DNA of 64,000 bases from Desulfobacter hydrogenophilus (GTDB taxonomy: Bacteria; Desulfobacterota; Desulfobacteria; Desulfobacterales; Desulfobacteraceae). Location of the stretch: positions 693,501 through 757,500 of the forward strand of contig NZ_CP036313.1 of the NCBI RefSeq assembly GCF_004319545.1, read 5' to 3'. The position numbers and the translations under genes were made by a program. Position 1 is the first letter of the stretch. Every line of letters begins with the position of its first letter. Below the pieces are notes generated by a model, which saw only the letters and a program-made list of their open reading frames with translations, was not told the origin of the DNA and searched no databases. Below are positions 24,705 to 33,411 of this stretch, piece by piece.

Positions 24705-27700
24705 TAGAAATACACCACTTTAAATTTTCCATCCCCAAAAATAAAGAGAATCTTGCCGGATACGATGGGTGCACCCCTTTCAATCCGCCTAGGGAGTGAC
24801 ACACGCTTAAATGTCATAAATCCGGCGTTAAATGTTTTTTCACTCATTCCTACTCCTGATCCATCAATTACCACAACATCGCTTTGTTTGGTACCTTTCA
24901 TTATGGCGGTCTGCGCTGCACGTTCTGTGTTTGCTGTAAGTCTCTTGCTTTCTGCCTTTACATTTTCACCAAATCCCTTGAATGAGATCTCCAACTCCCC
25001 GATTTCCACACCTTCGCCATGGACCTTTACTCTAAATCCTCTCATTTTAAGAGCCTCGCCGGTCTCAATGAGCTGATTCAGCTTTGCCTGTTCGGCACTG
25101 CTCTTCATCGCAAAAGTTTGGGCTTTTTGCGAAACAGATAGTGAACCTCCTTTGGGTGATGTTAATAATTTAGAGGGTGCGGCTGGTCCGGATTGAAGAA
25201 CCCCCTTGGTTACTGGTATTTTACGGAGTATGGCCCGATACACAGGGGTGGTGTCGGACAGGTTCGGAATACCAAATCCGGAATGGGGTGCAGCAGCCCC
25301 GCGGGTAGTGCGGGTTAGATTGACCAGTTCAAATTTAAATGCACCTTGCCCTGGCTGTATATGCACCTGCTTAAGTATGCTTTTTACCTCAGATTGTATG
25401 GATTTTTCCCAGAAGACTACCTCCAGTGTACCCCCTGGTTTCAATCGTTGAAGTGCATAGGGTGCAAAATTAGGCAATGTTTCAGCACTTGCTGTAACTT
25501 GCTTCATTGCCTGATCCATCAGTAAATTACTGCTCACTCCGGAATTGGCCTTTTGGAGATCATTAAAAACAGACATTACTTGAGGACCTGCACCACGAAT
25601 AGCTTTGGAATGGGGAAGCGGGAATCTGACGTAAGCTTTGTCCAGGGTGGAAGGAAAAATGCCTGCGGGTTGATTCTCCGGGAAAAATGAACCGCCGGCT
25701 CGATGTAATCGAGTAATATTCGCTGGAGAAGGGGGCATCAGACCTTCTGCGGCTATGACCCTGCTTCCGGGATATAATGACATGAGATGAAATGGACTTT
25801 TCACCGAAGGTCCGATATAGGGCTCCATAATTAGCGGATGGGATCTGCGGGGAAAGTATCCACCGCCTCCTGAACCACGAGCAAGCGCGCCCGTACCCGA
25901 GCTTCCACCACTTGCCGGAGAAGCTGCCTTAACCCATGAGTTCTGACCCACAACCTTCATTCCGTTTCCTGCGGGAAGCATGGCTCGCCAGCCATTTCTA
26001 TCAAGAATCATCATGCCGGGATGCCCCCGGTGGGTAAGGCGTATTATACCTTCACCAACCTTTTCAACAATCACTTCCTGACCCAGATTAGGCGGCTTAA
26101 AATGTGGTGCCTCAGAGGCAAGTACCAGACTACGGTTTACTTTTCCCAGCTCCACTGCCCGACCAGCGGCCCCGAAGAATGCCCCCAGACCAAATCCCAT
26201 TGCAGTGCCAATGGCTATTTGTTTTCCGCTCCATTGCCGCTGCTGCCAGAGAGCCTGTGCCATGGGGTCATTATATTTAAAAAACCCTGAATAATAAGAT
26301 TCAAAACCCATTGATCCAAAAGATGTTAAAGCTCCGGCTGTACCCCATACAAGTCCGGAACGAACGATACCTCCTCCAGCGGCCAGAGGTGCTCCCAATC
26401 CAAATGTTGCAATGGTAAGAACCAGGGTAACTCCTCCTGTTACCCAGGCCCGGGTTTCTGAGTCGTCTATAATTTTTTCCATTGCATTATTTGATACCAT
26501 CCCCCTTCGATATGCCCGTACGGCATCCCCTTTCGTATCCTGATGCCCCATTGTAAAAAGGTTGCCAAGCCCCTGCCACAAAGCCGTGGAAAAACCTTCA
26601 GCATACCAAAAGCTACCTGTAAAATATCCGGTACCGCCTCTATTCCAGTCTCTCCTGGCTCTTGTGACAACCCGGGTACCATAGTCTTCGTACAATTCAG
26701 AATTTGTTATTTCCGGTTGAGTCCGTCTGTGATAAGTTTTTGCTTTTGCCATCAGCGGCTGCATTTTAGTTCCATAAAATACAGACAATTTTTTTTCAAC
26801 ATCACTTAAAAGGTTTGCAATCTTTACCTCTTTTTTTGAATTAAGCCGAATTGTACTCAAAAGTTTGGCAACCGCTTTTCCTTGAGCCAGTACAGACTTT
26901 AGCGCATGGTCTCCCAGCCTGGAACCTACATCTGAAACATAGTTTTCGCCAATGCGAATTGCTTTGTTAGCCTGGCGGTTCAATGTACCCGCGGTTGCAA
27001 GGGTCTGAAATTCTTTTCCCACCTGCTTGATATGTTTTTGCAAAGTTCCGGAACCCGCTTTATCAAGTGCATCAATCCATAATGCCCCGTCAATGGTGTA
27101 AACGGGTTTATTGTTAACCTGAAACGTCAGCATTGCGGGTCCATCTGTTTTACCTTCAGGATCTATCAGACCAATCACAATGCCACTGGCTTGAAGGGAC
27201 AGATTCTCAAGCAGCCAGCGGGTGGTAATTTCATTTCTGACAAATTTTGCAAGTATTGCACGGTCAGGTGAAGGAGCGATGAGGAATATCCAGACAGCAT
27301 CAGCAAAGTTATTTATGGTTGAAAATATTTTTGGCCGCATTAAAAAATTAAGAGGAATCAATTCTTCACTAACAGGTCCCGCTTGATTGCGCAGCCTGTT
27401 CACTTGCGCCTGATCTGATTTCTGGCCTTTACGAACACGTTGGGCCAATGTCCGGGCACGTGCAAGATCAGAAAATCGTTTCCAGCTTGATTCTGAAAGC
27501 ATGGTTTTAAGTACGGTATATTGTGCAAGGGGATCTGGGTTCATAACTGTAACTTGAATGCTGGAAAGCCCACGCTGGGGGTATAAAGATAAAGAATTTT
27601 TATTGTTAGTTCCAGATTTTGAGAACCTTTGAAGAAATAGAGGTACGCCTTGACCCGGGTTATCCTGTTGAGAATCATGATTTATTTTTTGGTGAGATGA

Positions 27701-27757
27701 TGATTTAATATCAGATTTTTTTTCAGGTTCTTTTTTTTTCGGGATCCTGGTCTGCAT
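24704..27757 (-). CDS. Large polymorphic-toxin-like protein with nuclease-like C-terminus
   Basis: About 1017 residues from ATG 27757; an upstream in-frame start at 27796 is less likely. The N-terminus is lysine-rich and disordered (PKKKEPEKKSD), then GVPLFLQRFSKSG, a peptide style seen at the start of secreted effector-like proteins. The middle has helical regions and two hydrophobic stretches (GGVTLVLTIATFGLGAPLA and the next 30 residues). Further on, a methyltransferase-like piece (AYVRFPLPHSKAIRG, LQRLKPGGTLEVVF) is followed by a low-complexity G/S linker region. The last ~130 residues (KVHGEGVEIGELEISFKGFG, SDVVVIDGSGVGMSEKTF) resemble the restriction-endonuclease-like tip of CdiA-type tRNA nucleases. 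No secretion apparatus is encoded nearby. Function is inferred. Confidence 0.6.
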   Translation of the reverse strand: MQTRIPKKKEPEKKSDIKSSSHQKINHDSQQDNPGQGVPLFLQRFSKSGTNNKNSLSLYPQRGLSSIQVTVMNPDPLAQYTVLKTMLSESSWKRFSDLARARTLAQRVRKGQKSDQAQVNRLRNQAGPVSEELIPLNFLMRPKIFSTINNFADAVWIFLIAPSPDRAILAKFVRNEITTRWLLENLSLQASGIVIGLIDPEGKTDGPAMLTFQVNNKPVYTIDGALWIDALDKAGSGTLQKHIKQVGKEFQTLATAGTLNRQANKAIRIGENYVSDVGSRLGDHALKSVLAQGKAVAKLLSTIRLNSKKEVKIANLLSDVEKKLSVFYGTKMQPLMAKAKTYHRRTQPEITNSELYEDYGTRVVTRARRDWNRGGTGYFTGSFWYAEGFSTALWQGLGNLFTMGHQDTKGDAVRAYRRGMVSNNAMEKIIDDSETRAWVTGGVTLVLTIATFGLGAPLAAGGGIVRSGLVWGTAGALTSFGSMGFESYYSGFFKYNDPMAQALWQQRQWSGKQIAIGTAMGFGLGAFFGAAGRAVELGKVNRSLVLASEAPHFKPPNLGQEVIVEKVGEGIIRLTHRGHPGMMILDRNGWRAMLPAGNGMKVVGQNSWVKAASPASGGSSGTGALARGSGGGGYFPRRSHPLIMEPYIGPSVKSPFHLMSLYPGSRVIAAEGLMPPSPANITRLHRAGGSFFPENQPAGIFPSTLDKAYVRFPLPHSKAIRGAGPQVMSVFNDLQKANSGVSSNLLMDQAMKQVTASAETLPNFAPYALQRLKPGGTLEVVFWEKSIQSEVKSILKQVHIQPGQGAFKFELVNLTRTTRGAAAPHSGFGIPNLSDTTPVYRAILRKIPVTKGVLQSGPAAPSKLLTSPKGGSLSVSQKAQTFAMKSSAEQAKLNQLIETGEALKMRGFRVKVHGEGVEIGELEISFKGFGENVKAESKRLTANTERAAQTAIMKGTKQSDVVVIDGSGVGMSEKTFNAGFMTFKRVSLPRRIERGAPIVSGKILFIFGDGKFKVVYF

Positions 27758-28270
27758 TATTATTCCATTCTTTTTTTGATATGAAATTCCTACCAAGGTA
27801 TTGCAATCAGGGGCGTTTCATTGTTCGTTGCGGCCGAAAGTCATACCCCGCTGCGGCCGTAACGCTTATAAGGGGTTTGAAGCCCAACGGAACGAAAACC
27901 TACGCTAAGCAAATATGTGCAATAACAAATAGCCGTAAAAATGGCCAATTCGAACGTTTTTTATATCCTTAGGCGAACAGCAATTCTCAGTGAACATTAG
28001 TAATTTCCTGAAGGTTCTCAGTTTCACAGATTTTGATCTCTGTTAGCGTGCCATTTCAAGTAAGGCCGTTTGTTTTTTTGGAAAATTTTATCACAATCGA
28101 AATATTTGTAAACGACCTGATTGCCAAAGGCAACAAGAATCCGAATACCGATTTTGACAAATCAGCATGCTGAATGTACCAAGATGAACACTAAAAGCTG
28201 GGTGGGGCACAAATATGGATCAGGGAGCCCTGATTTCAGAAGAATCTTTAGTAAGAAGATGCAATAAAGA

Positions 28271-29517
28271 TTACCAGTTACGAAATATGATGACTCGAAT
28301 AGTACAGCGTAATTGGTTCCAGAATTCTTTACGTGCACTGAATTTGGCCCTGGCTTTTTTGAAAAGTGGGTCAGTCAATTCGAGAATGTGGTGCATGAAA
28401 AATGCAATCAATATGAATATAAAAAAATTGAATGACAGGTTCTTTTGGCCATGACCCAAATTATGTTCAATGTTATACCCGTGATTTTTCAAGGTGTTAA
28501 AATTTTCGTTTTCAATTTTCCATTTGGCTCGGCCCGCCTTGACAAGCTCTTTGACATTAACGTGAGTTACATGAATATCGGTCACCCAGCTTGTTAGTAT
28601 CGCTGACTGTGTCCTCATCCTTAAAAATGGTATATTCGAAAAAATTGACGGTCGGGGATGTCTCACTACCATTTAACCGCAGATGATTTATCCATTCATA
28701 TTTATGAAGTCGTCCTTTTTTATCTTCCCATTCTATTATGTTGGCTTGCTCCATGTCCTCTTTATTAAAAACCTGTTGAAAAAGAATCTTGTGATCGGCC
28801 GGCTTTGCAATAAGAATAAACGACATTCGCTGCTGCCGAAGCGTCTCAATGAAGGGTCCCTTTGAATATAGGCCATCTGCGGTAATAATAATGTTTAGTT
28901 TTGGGTGATCGTTCCGAATCCGCTCAAGGATTCGTTTTCCGGCATTGATTTCACAGTCCTGCTTTTTAGAACCATCCGTGTTTTTAATTGGTTCCGGCGC
29001 CAATGGAAAGACATGACGTTTATCAGGACTAATAATAGCTGCGCACAGTGCTTGGTGGGAATAGCTGACCGTCCCATTGCGATGTTTTTTTGTTAGGCAG
29101 GAGAAACAGCTTATTGTTTCCGATTTAAAATACTGCGTTCCATCTATAGGGATCAGATACCATTCATCCAGAACACGATAAGACTGAAGGTGGTTGCCGC
29201 GTTGAAGCAAACGGAAAAAGTCTGTAAAAATTGGGTATAGTTTTTCAGAAGAAACATTATCGATAACATCCCGTATCTGGTTGTCTTTGGGAATATCCGA
29301 AACATTAAACATTGTTTGCAGATTATTTCGCTGCACCTCATCTTGAAGACGTCTTTGAAATTCAAGCATTGAGGGATCTTGGAAAAACATCATGCCCAAG
29401 GAGCTGAGACAGACATCATGCAGAGAATATTTTATTTTCCCACTCTGACGGGACTCAGAAATCTCAATGATTCTTTTTGAGACATTTTTTCTGAGATTTC
29501 CAAAACTGAGTTTTTTT
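28271..29517 (-). pseudogene. DDE transposase of the IS, frameshifted
   Basis: The frame is open from 29517: SFGNLRKNVSKRIIEISESR, SLHDVCLSSLGMMFFQDPSM, VLDEWYLIPIDGTQYFKSE (first Asp) and IITADGLYSKGPFIETL (second Asp). Near 28600 a one-base shift moves similarity to the next frame: VTDIHVTHVNVKELVKAG, AKWKIENENFNTLKNHGYN (Glu) and EHNLGHGQKNL. The expected ATG is not present before SFGNL. It belongs to the IS4/ISNCY-like DDE group; the exact family is not certain. The frameshift lacks a slippery heptamer, so decay is more likely than programmed shifting. Confidence 0.8.
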
Positions 29518-29661
29518 CAGCGCCCAAGTCGATAGCCCCTATATGTTATACGCATCACAAGAAGGCTATCATAAAATATGTAAAAAATATAGGTTTTTAT
29601 TTAGTGTAATTTCAATAGGTTAAAATATTTTCTTAGGGATTTTTATAGTAAAAAGGCCTCC

Positions 29662-29694
29662 CGCAGGTATTCACATTTTTTGTGAATACCTGCG
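29662..29694. repeat. Strong hairpin in the IS leader
   Basis: Perfect 14-bp arms CGCAGGTATTCACA and TGTGAATACCTGCG around TTTTT. It lies inside the IS, between its right end and the transposase. Such a structure could block read-through transcription or translation of transposase from outside promoters. The rest of 29518-29908 shows no gene. Confidence 0.7.
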
Positions 29695-29908
29695 CCATGA
29701 GGGATGCTCATGGTCAAAATATGAATGGTTTTGGTAGTAAAAGATTGCGATAATCAAATTTAAAAAAACGTTTTGCGCCCTTTAAAATCAAGGGGTATGA
29801 AATTCACTGAGAATTGCTGATATGATATCCACTCTCCCAACGTACCAACCGTAGATTTTATTGTGACCAACGAAGTAATCGGCAAAATTTACGATTTTCA
29901 GGCGGGCA

Positions 29909-32383
29909 CTATTTAGCAATTTCAATGTTCCAGATGTTCCGGGCATACTCCTTGACAGCTCTATCACTGGAAAATTTTCCCATATTTGCCGTATTTAAAA
30001 TCGAACATCTGGTCCATTGCTCCTGATCCTGATACAGGGCACTGACCTTTTCCTGGGCCTGGATGAAAGCGCGAAAATCCGCAAGGACAAAATATTTATC
30101 TCCAAGGGCCACCAGCGAATCCCAGATGGGCAGAAAAAGATTGGGCTCTCCGGGAATAAAATGATTAAGCCTGACCATATCCAGTGTGGTTCTCAGCTCT
30201 TCATCGCTGTTGTAATAATTCCAGGGATCGTATCCTTGGACTCTTTTCTTTTCCACCTCTTTGGCTGTCAGGCCGAAAATAAAAATATTGTCTTCACCCA
30301 CCTCTTCCATCATCTCTATATTGGCCCCGTCAAGGGTACCGATGGTAAGTGCACCGTTTAAGGCAAATTTCATGTTTCCGGTACCTGACGCTTCAAGCCC
30401 GGCTGTTGAAATCTGTTCAGACAGATCGGTTGCGGGTATGATTTTTTCCGCCTGGGACACACAATAATTCGGCAAAAAAATAACCTCAAGCTTATGGTTC
30501 ACGTCCGGATCATTATTCACAAGGTCTGCAACGGAATTAATCAGCTTGATGATCAGTTTTGCCTGGACATAGGAAGGTGCCGCCTTACCGCCAAAAATAA
30601 CCGTCCTTGGCACAATATCTTTGGCCGGATCCTTTTTGATCCGGTTATACAGGGTGATGACATGAAAAATATTTAAAAGCTGACGTTTGTATTCGTGAAT
30701 CCGCTTCACATGAACATCAAACAGCGTATCAGGGTTTACATCTATGTCCACTTTCCGCTTGATATATTTTACCAAACGCGCCTTGTTCCCCAATTTTACC
30801 TGGCGCCATTTTTCACGGAATTCAGGGCTGTCTGAATAGGAAATAAGCTTTTTGAGCTGGTCAAGATCGGTAATCCAGTCCGGTCCAATGGTATCGGTGA
30901 TCAGGGATGATAAAGCCGGGTTTGCCTGGAGCACCCACCGTCGAGGTGTCACGCCGTTGGTGACATTGATAATTTTCCCGGGAAAAATAATGTCAAAATC
31001 ATTAAATAATTTCTCTTTGATAATCCTGGAATGAAGGGCAGCCACGCCGTTAACCGTGTGGCTGCCCACGATGGCCAGGTGGGCCATGCGCACCCGTTGT
31101 TCCGGGCCGTCTTCAATAATGGAGACCCGGCGTAATAACTCGGGGCTGTCCGGATACTGTTCTTCCACCATGTTTAAAAACCGTCTGTTTATCTCGTAGA
31201 TGATTTCCATATGACGGGGCAGCAACTTTGAAAGAAGGCGAACCGACCAAGTTTCCAGGGCTTCGGGAAGCACTGTGTGGTTGGTATAGGCAAAGGTTTT
31301 TACTGAAATTTCCCAAGCGCTATTCCATTCAAGGTCTTCCTCATCCAGCAACAAGCGCATGAGTTCGGGAATGGCAATGGCAGGATGGGTGTCGTTGAGC
31401 TGGACAGCAACCCGGTCAGGCAACAACTTGAAATCGGCGTTGTGCTTTTTAAACCTGCGCACAATGTCCTGGAAAGTGGCGGCCACAAAAAAATACTGCT
31501 GTTTGAGGCGAAGTTCCTTGCCCCCCTCTTTCTCATCACTGGGATAAAGCACCTTGGAGATATTTTCCGTGAGCACCTTGCTTTCCATGGCACCGATATA
31601 ATCGCCCTGATTAAACTCGTGCAAAGAAAACTCCTGGCTGGACATGGCTGCCCACAGCCGCATGTTGTTCACATTCTGGGTACCGTACCCCGGGATCAGA
31701 ATATCACAGGCCATGGCATTAATGTCTAACGTATCCACCCACCGGTAACAAAGTTTGCCCTTACTGTTTTTATAGCGTTCAGACCTGCCGTAAAATTGAA
31801 CATTGTATAAAAATCCCCGGCGCTTGAATTCCCAAGGATTGCCCCAGCGTACCCAGTTATCGCATTGTTCAACCTGGTACCCGTTGACAATGGTTTGATA
31901 AAATATACCGTAATCATACATGATACCATAGCCATATCCCGGAATATTTAAAGAAGCCATGGAGTCCATGTAACATGACGCAAGCCTGCCCAATCCACCG
32001 TTGCCAAGGCCTGCATCCCACTCCTGCTCCTCAATTTCTTCCATGGTAAACCCGGTTCCTTCCAGGGTTTTTTCGCACGCTTTGTTCAATTGCATATTGG
32101 TGACATAATTCATTAAAAACCGACCGGGCAAAAACTCAAGGGAAAGATAATAGACACGTTTCGCACTTCTATCGTAGAAAGAACGCTGGGAGTTAAGCCA
32201 CCTTGTCACCAACCGGTCACGGACACTGTAGGCCAGTCCCTTGTAATAAGTGTCTTTCCTGGGGGGATAAAAATCGTTCCCCATGGTTGTCATGATGTGA
32301 TGTTTAATATCTTCGTTGAGATCTGTAGCGGGCTGGTCATTGTTTTCCGGAGCCTTGCCCGGATAACTTCTTTGGTTTTCCAT
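29909..32383 (-). CDS. glgP: Glycogen/starch phosphorylase
   Basis: Releases glucose-1-phosphate from alpha-glucan with PLP as cofactor. About 824 residues: YYLSLEFLPGRFL, LGNGGLGRLASCYMDSMASL, YGYGIMYDYGIFYQ, VQLNDTHPAIAIPELMRLL, TNHTVLPEALETW and FDVHVKRIHEYKRQ. The PLP lysine block is EASGTGNMKFALNGALTIGT, with GANIEMMEEVGEDN following. ATG 32383 (MENQRSYPGK) behind GGGGAAG is preferred over the GTG five codons upstream. It is 40 bp downstream of the DsbC-like gene and could be co-transcribed, though no functional link is evident. Confidence 0.96.
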   Translation of the reverse strand: MENQRSYPGKAPENNDQPATDLNEDIKHHIMTTMGNDFYPPRKDTYYKGLAYSVRDRLVTRWLNSQRSFYDRSAKRVYYLSLEFLPGRFLMNYVTNMQLNKACEKTLEGTGFTMEEIEEQEWDAGLGNGGLGRLASCYMDSMASLNIPGYGYGIMYDYGIFYQTIVNGYQVEQCDNWVRWGNPWEFKRRGFLYNVQFYGRSERYKNSKGKLCYRWVDTLDINAMACDILIPGYGTQNVNNMRLWAAMSSQEFSLHEFNQGDYIGAMESKVLTENISKVLYPSDEKEGGKELRLKQQYFFVAATFQDIVRRFKKHNADFKLLPDRVAVQLNDTHPAIAIPELMRLLLDEEDLEWNSAWEISVKTFAYTNHTVLPEALETWSVRLLSKLLPRHMEIIYEINRRFLNMVEEQYPDSPELLRRVSIIEDGPEQRVRMAHLAIVGSHTVNGVAALHSRIIKEKLFNDFDIIFPGKIINVTNGVTPRRWVLQANPALSSLITDTIGPDWITDLDQLKKLISYSDSPEFREKWRQVKLGNKARLVKYIKRKVDIDVNPDTLFDVHVKRIHEYKRQLLNIFHVITLYNRIKKDPAKDIVPRTVIFGGKAAPSYVQAKLIIKLINSVADLVNNDPDVNHKLEVIFLPNYCVSQAEKIIPATDLSEQISTAGLEASGTGNMKFALNGALTIGTLDGANIEMMEEVGEDNIFIFGLTAKEVEKKRVQGYDPWNYYNSDEELRTTLDMVRLNHFIPGEPNLFLPIWDSLVALGDKYFVLADFRAFIQAQEKVSALYQDQEQWTRCSILNTANMGKFSSDRAVKEYARNIWNIEIAK

Positions 32384-32423
32384 GATACACTTCCCCACTT
32401 ATAATACGGTTATCCCATAAAAA

Positions 32424-33293
32424 TTAATCTTCCTCGGCCTTTTTACAGCCGCCGCCTTTTTCGCCGGTACCCGGATCCAATCCCAGGTGCTCACGTACGC
32501 TGCAGATATCATTGCCCTCCACCACCCAGGAACCGTCCTGGGCAACCACCAGAGGCACAAAAGAGATCTCAGCCTTTTTGAGCAGTTCAAAAATTTTGTT
32601 TATGCGTTGGTCCGCCTTTTCACAACCTTGTACTGTGCCATCCTCCTTCAAAGTTTTATATGCACCATATCCCAGGTGCCTGCAGATGACATGAGCCGCC
32701 ATGGTTTTACTTTTTTCTCCCAGAATCGGATATATGACCAGTTTCAGAGCAAGGCCCGTTTCCGCAGCAACTTCTTCCAGACTATCAAGCAGGGTCTTGC
32801 AGTGGCCGCAGGCCGGGTCTGAAATAACATATATAAATTTATCGGACGCCCCGCTCGGCGCAAAGCTCAAAGAGACCAAATCTGCCAGGTCTGCGGCATG
32901 GGTTTTAAAAAACGCTTTACGCATCTCAACAGCCTCTGCCTCTCTTTCCTTGGCTTTTTTTCGTTCGGCATCAGCAACGTCAGACAGGCTGGACATGGTC
33001 ATCCGGGTGATGGATACACCATTTTTATACAGACTGCCGGCCACAATGAAATCCTTGCCCGCGTATACCGGCGCAAGACCGCCTTCAAGGGAGAGTACGG
33101 CTTCACAAATATCACCCTGCTCTTTTTTAAATACCAATTTTGCATCTTTAGGCACAGGCACCTGGGATTGTACCCACGATAGAGTCACATGGTCGCATAC
33201 CGATTCTGCACGGCCCGAAGAGACACCGGCTAAAAGTACGAAGAGTCCCAGCATAAAAACAGCAAGGAGCCTAAAACACATCTTGAATGTCAT
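32424..33293 (-). CDS. DsbC-like periplasmic thioredoxin-fold protein
   Basis: 289 residues. The signal peptide is MTFKMCFRLLAVFMLGLFVL ending near GRA-ES. The C-terminal thioredoxin domain has the redox motif DPACGHC (Cys162, Cys165) and a downstream FVPLVVAQDG with the cis-proline. The first ~100 residues correspond to a DsbC-type dimerisation arm, joined by a charged coiled linker (ADAERKKAKEREAEAVEMRK). It may isomerise or reduce disulfides of exported proteins such as the multihaem cytochromes encoded further on. The tail KGGGCKKAEED contains an extra Cys. It starts at ATG 33293. Confidence 0.8.
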   Translation of the reverse strand: MTFKMCFRLLAVFMLGLFVLLAGVSSGRAESVCDHVTLSWVQSQVPVPKDAKLVFKKEQGDICEAVLSLEGGLAPVYAGKDFIVAGSLYKNGVSITRMTMSSLSDVADAERKKAKEREAEAVEMRKAFFKTHAADLADLVSLSFAPSGASDKFIYVISDPACGHCKTLLDSLEEVAAETGLALKLVIYPILGEKSKTMAAHVICRHLGYGAYKTLKEDGTVQGCEKADQRINKIFELLKKAEISFVPLVVAQDGSWVVEGNDICSVREHLGLDPGTGEKGGGCKKAEED

Positions 33294-33411
33294 GATCTTA
33301 ATTCTTCACTCCTTTTTTTACTACGAAAGTCTCAATACGTTGCTAAATTACTTTTCATGTTTTGTTGTTGCTTGAGTCTGGGTATTGATAGACCGGGTCA
33401 GCCCATGGTTG

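Larger units (their letters stand above)
27978..29819 (-). mobile_element. Insertion sequence with 17-bp perfect ends, transposase frameshifted
   Basis: CAGCAATTCTCAGTGAA at 27978-27994 and its exact inverse at 29803-29819 bound 1.84 kb with a single transposase gene on the minus strand. No target duplication was seen in the flanks. It lies about 220 bp upstream of the toxin gene and immediately before glgP's 3' side, closing the accessory island. The stretch 27758-28270 holds only the toxin leader and the IS left end. Confidence 0.8.

Noticed and set aside
28557..28672. Programmed frameshift in the IS transposase
   Set aside because: No slippery heptamer or downstream stimulator was seen at the overlap; simple one-base decay is more likely.
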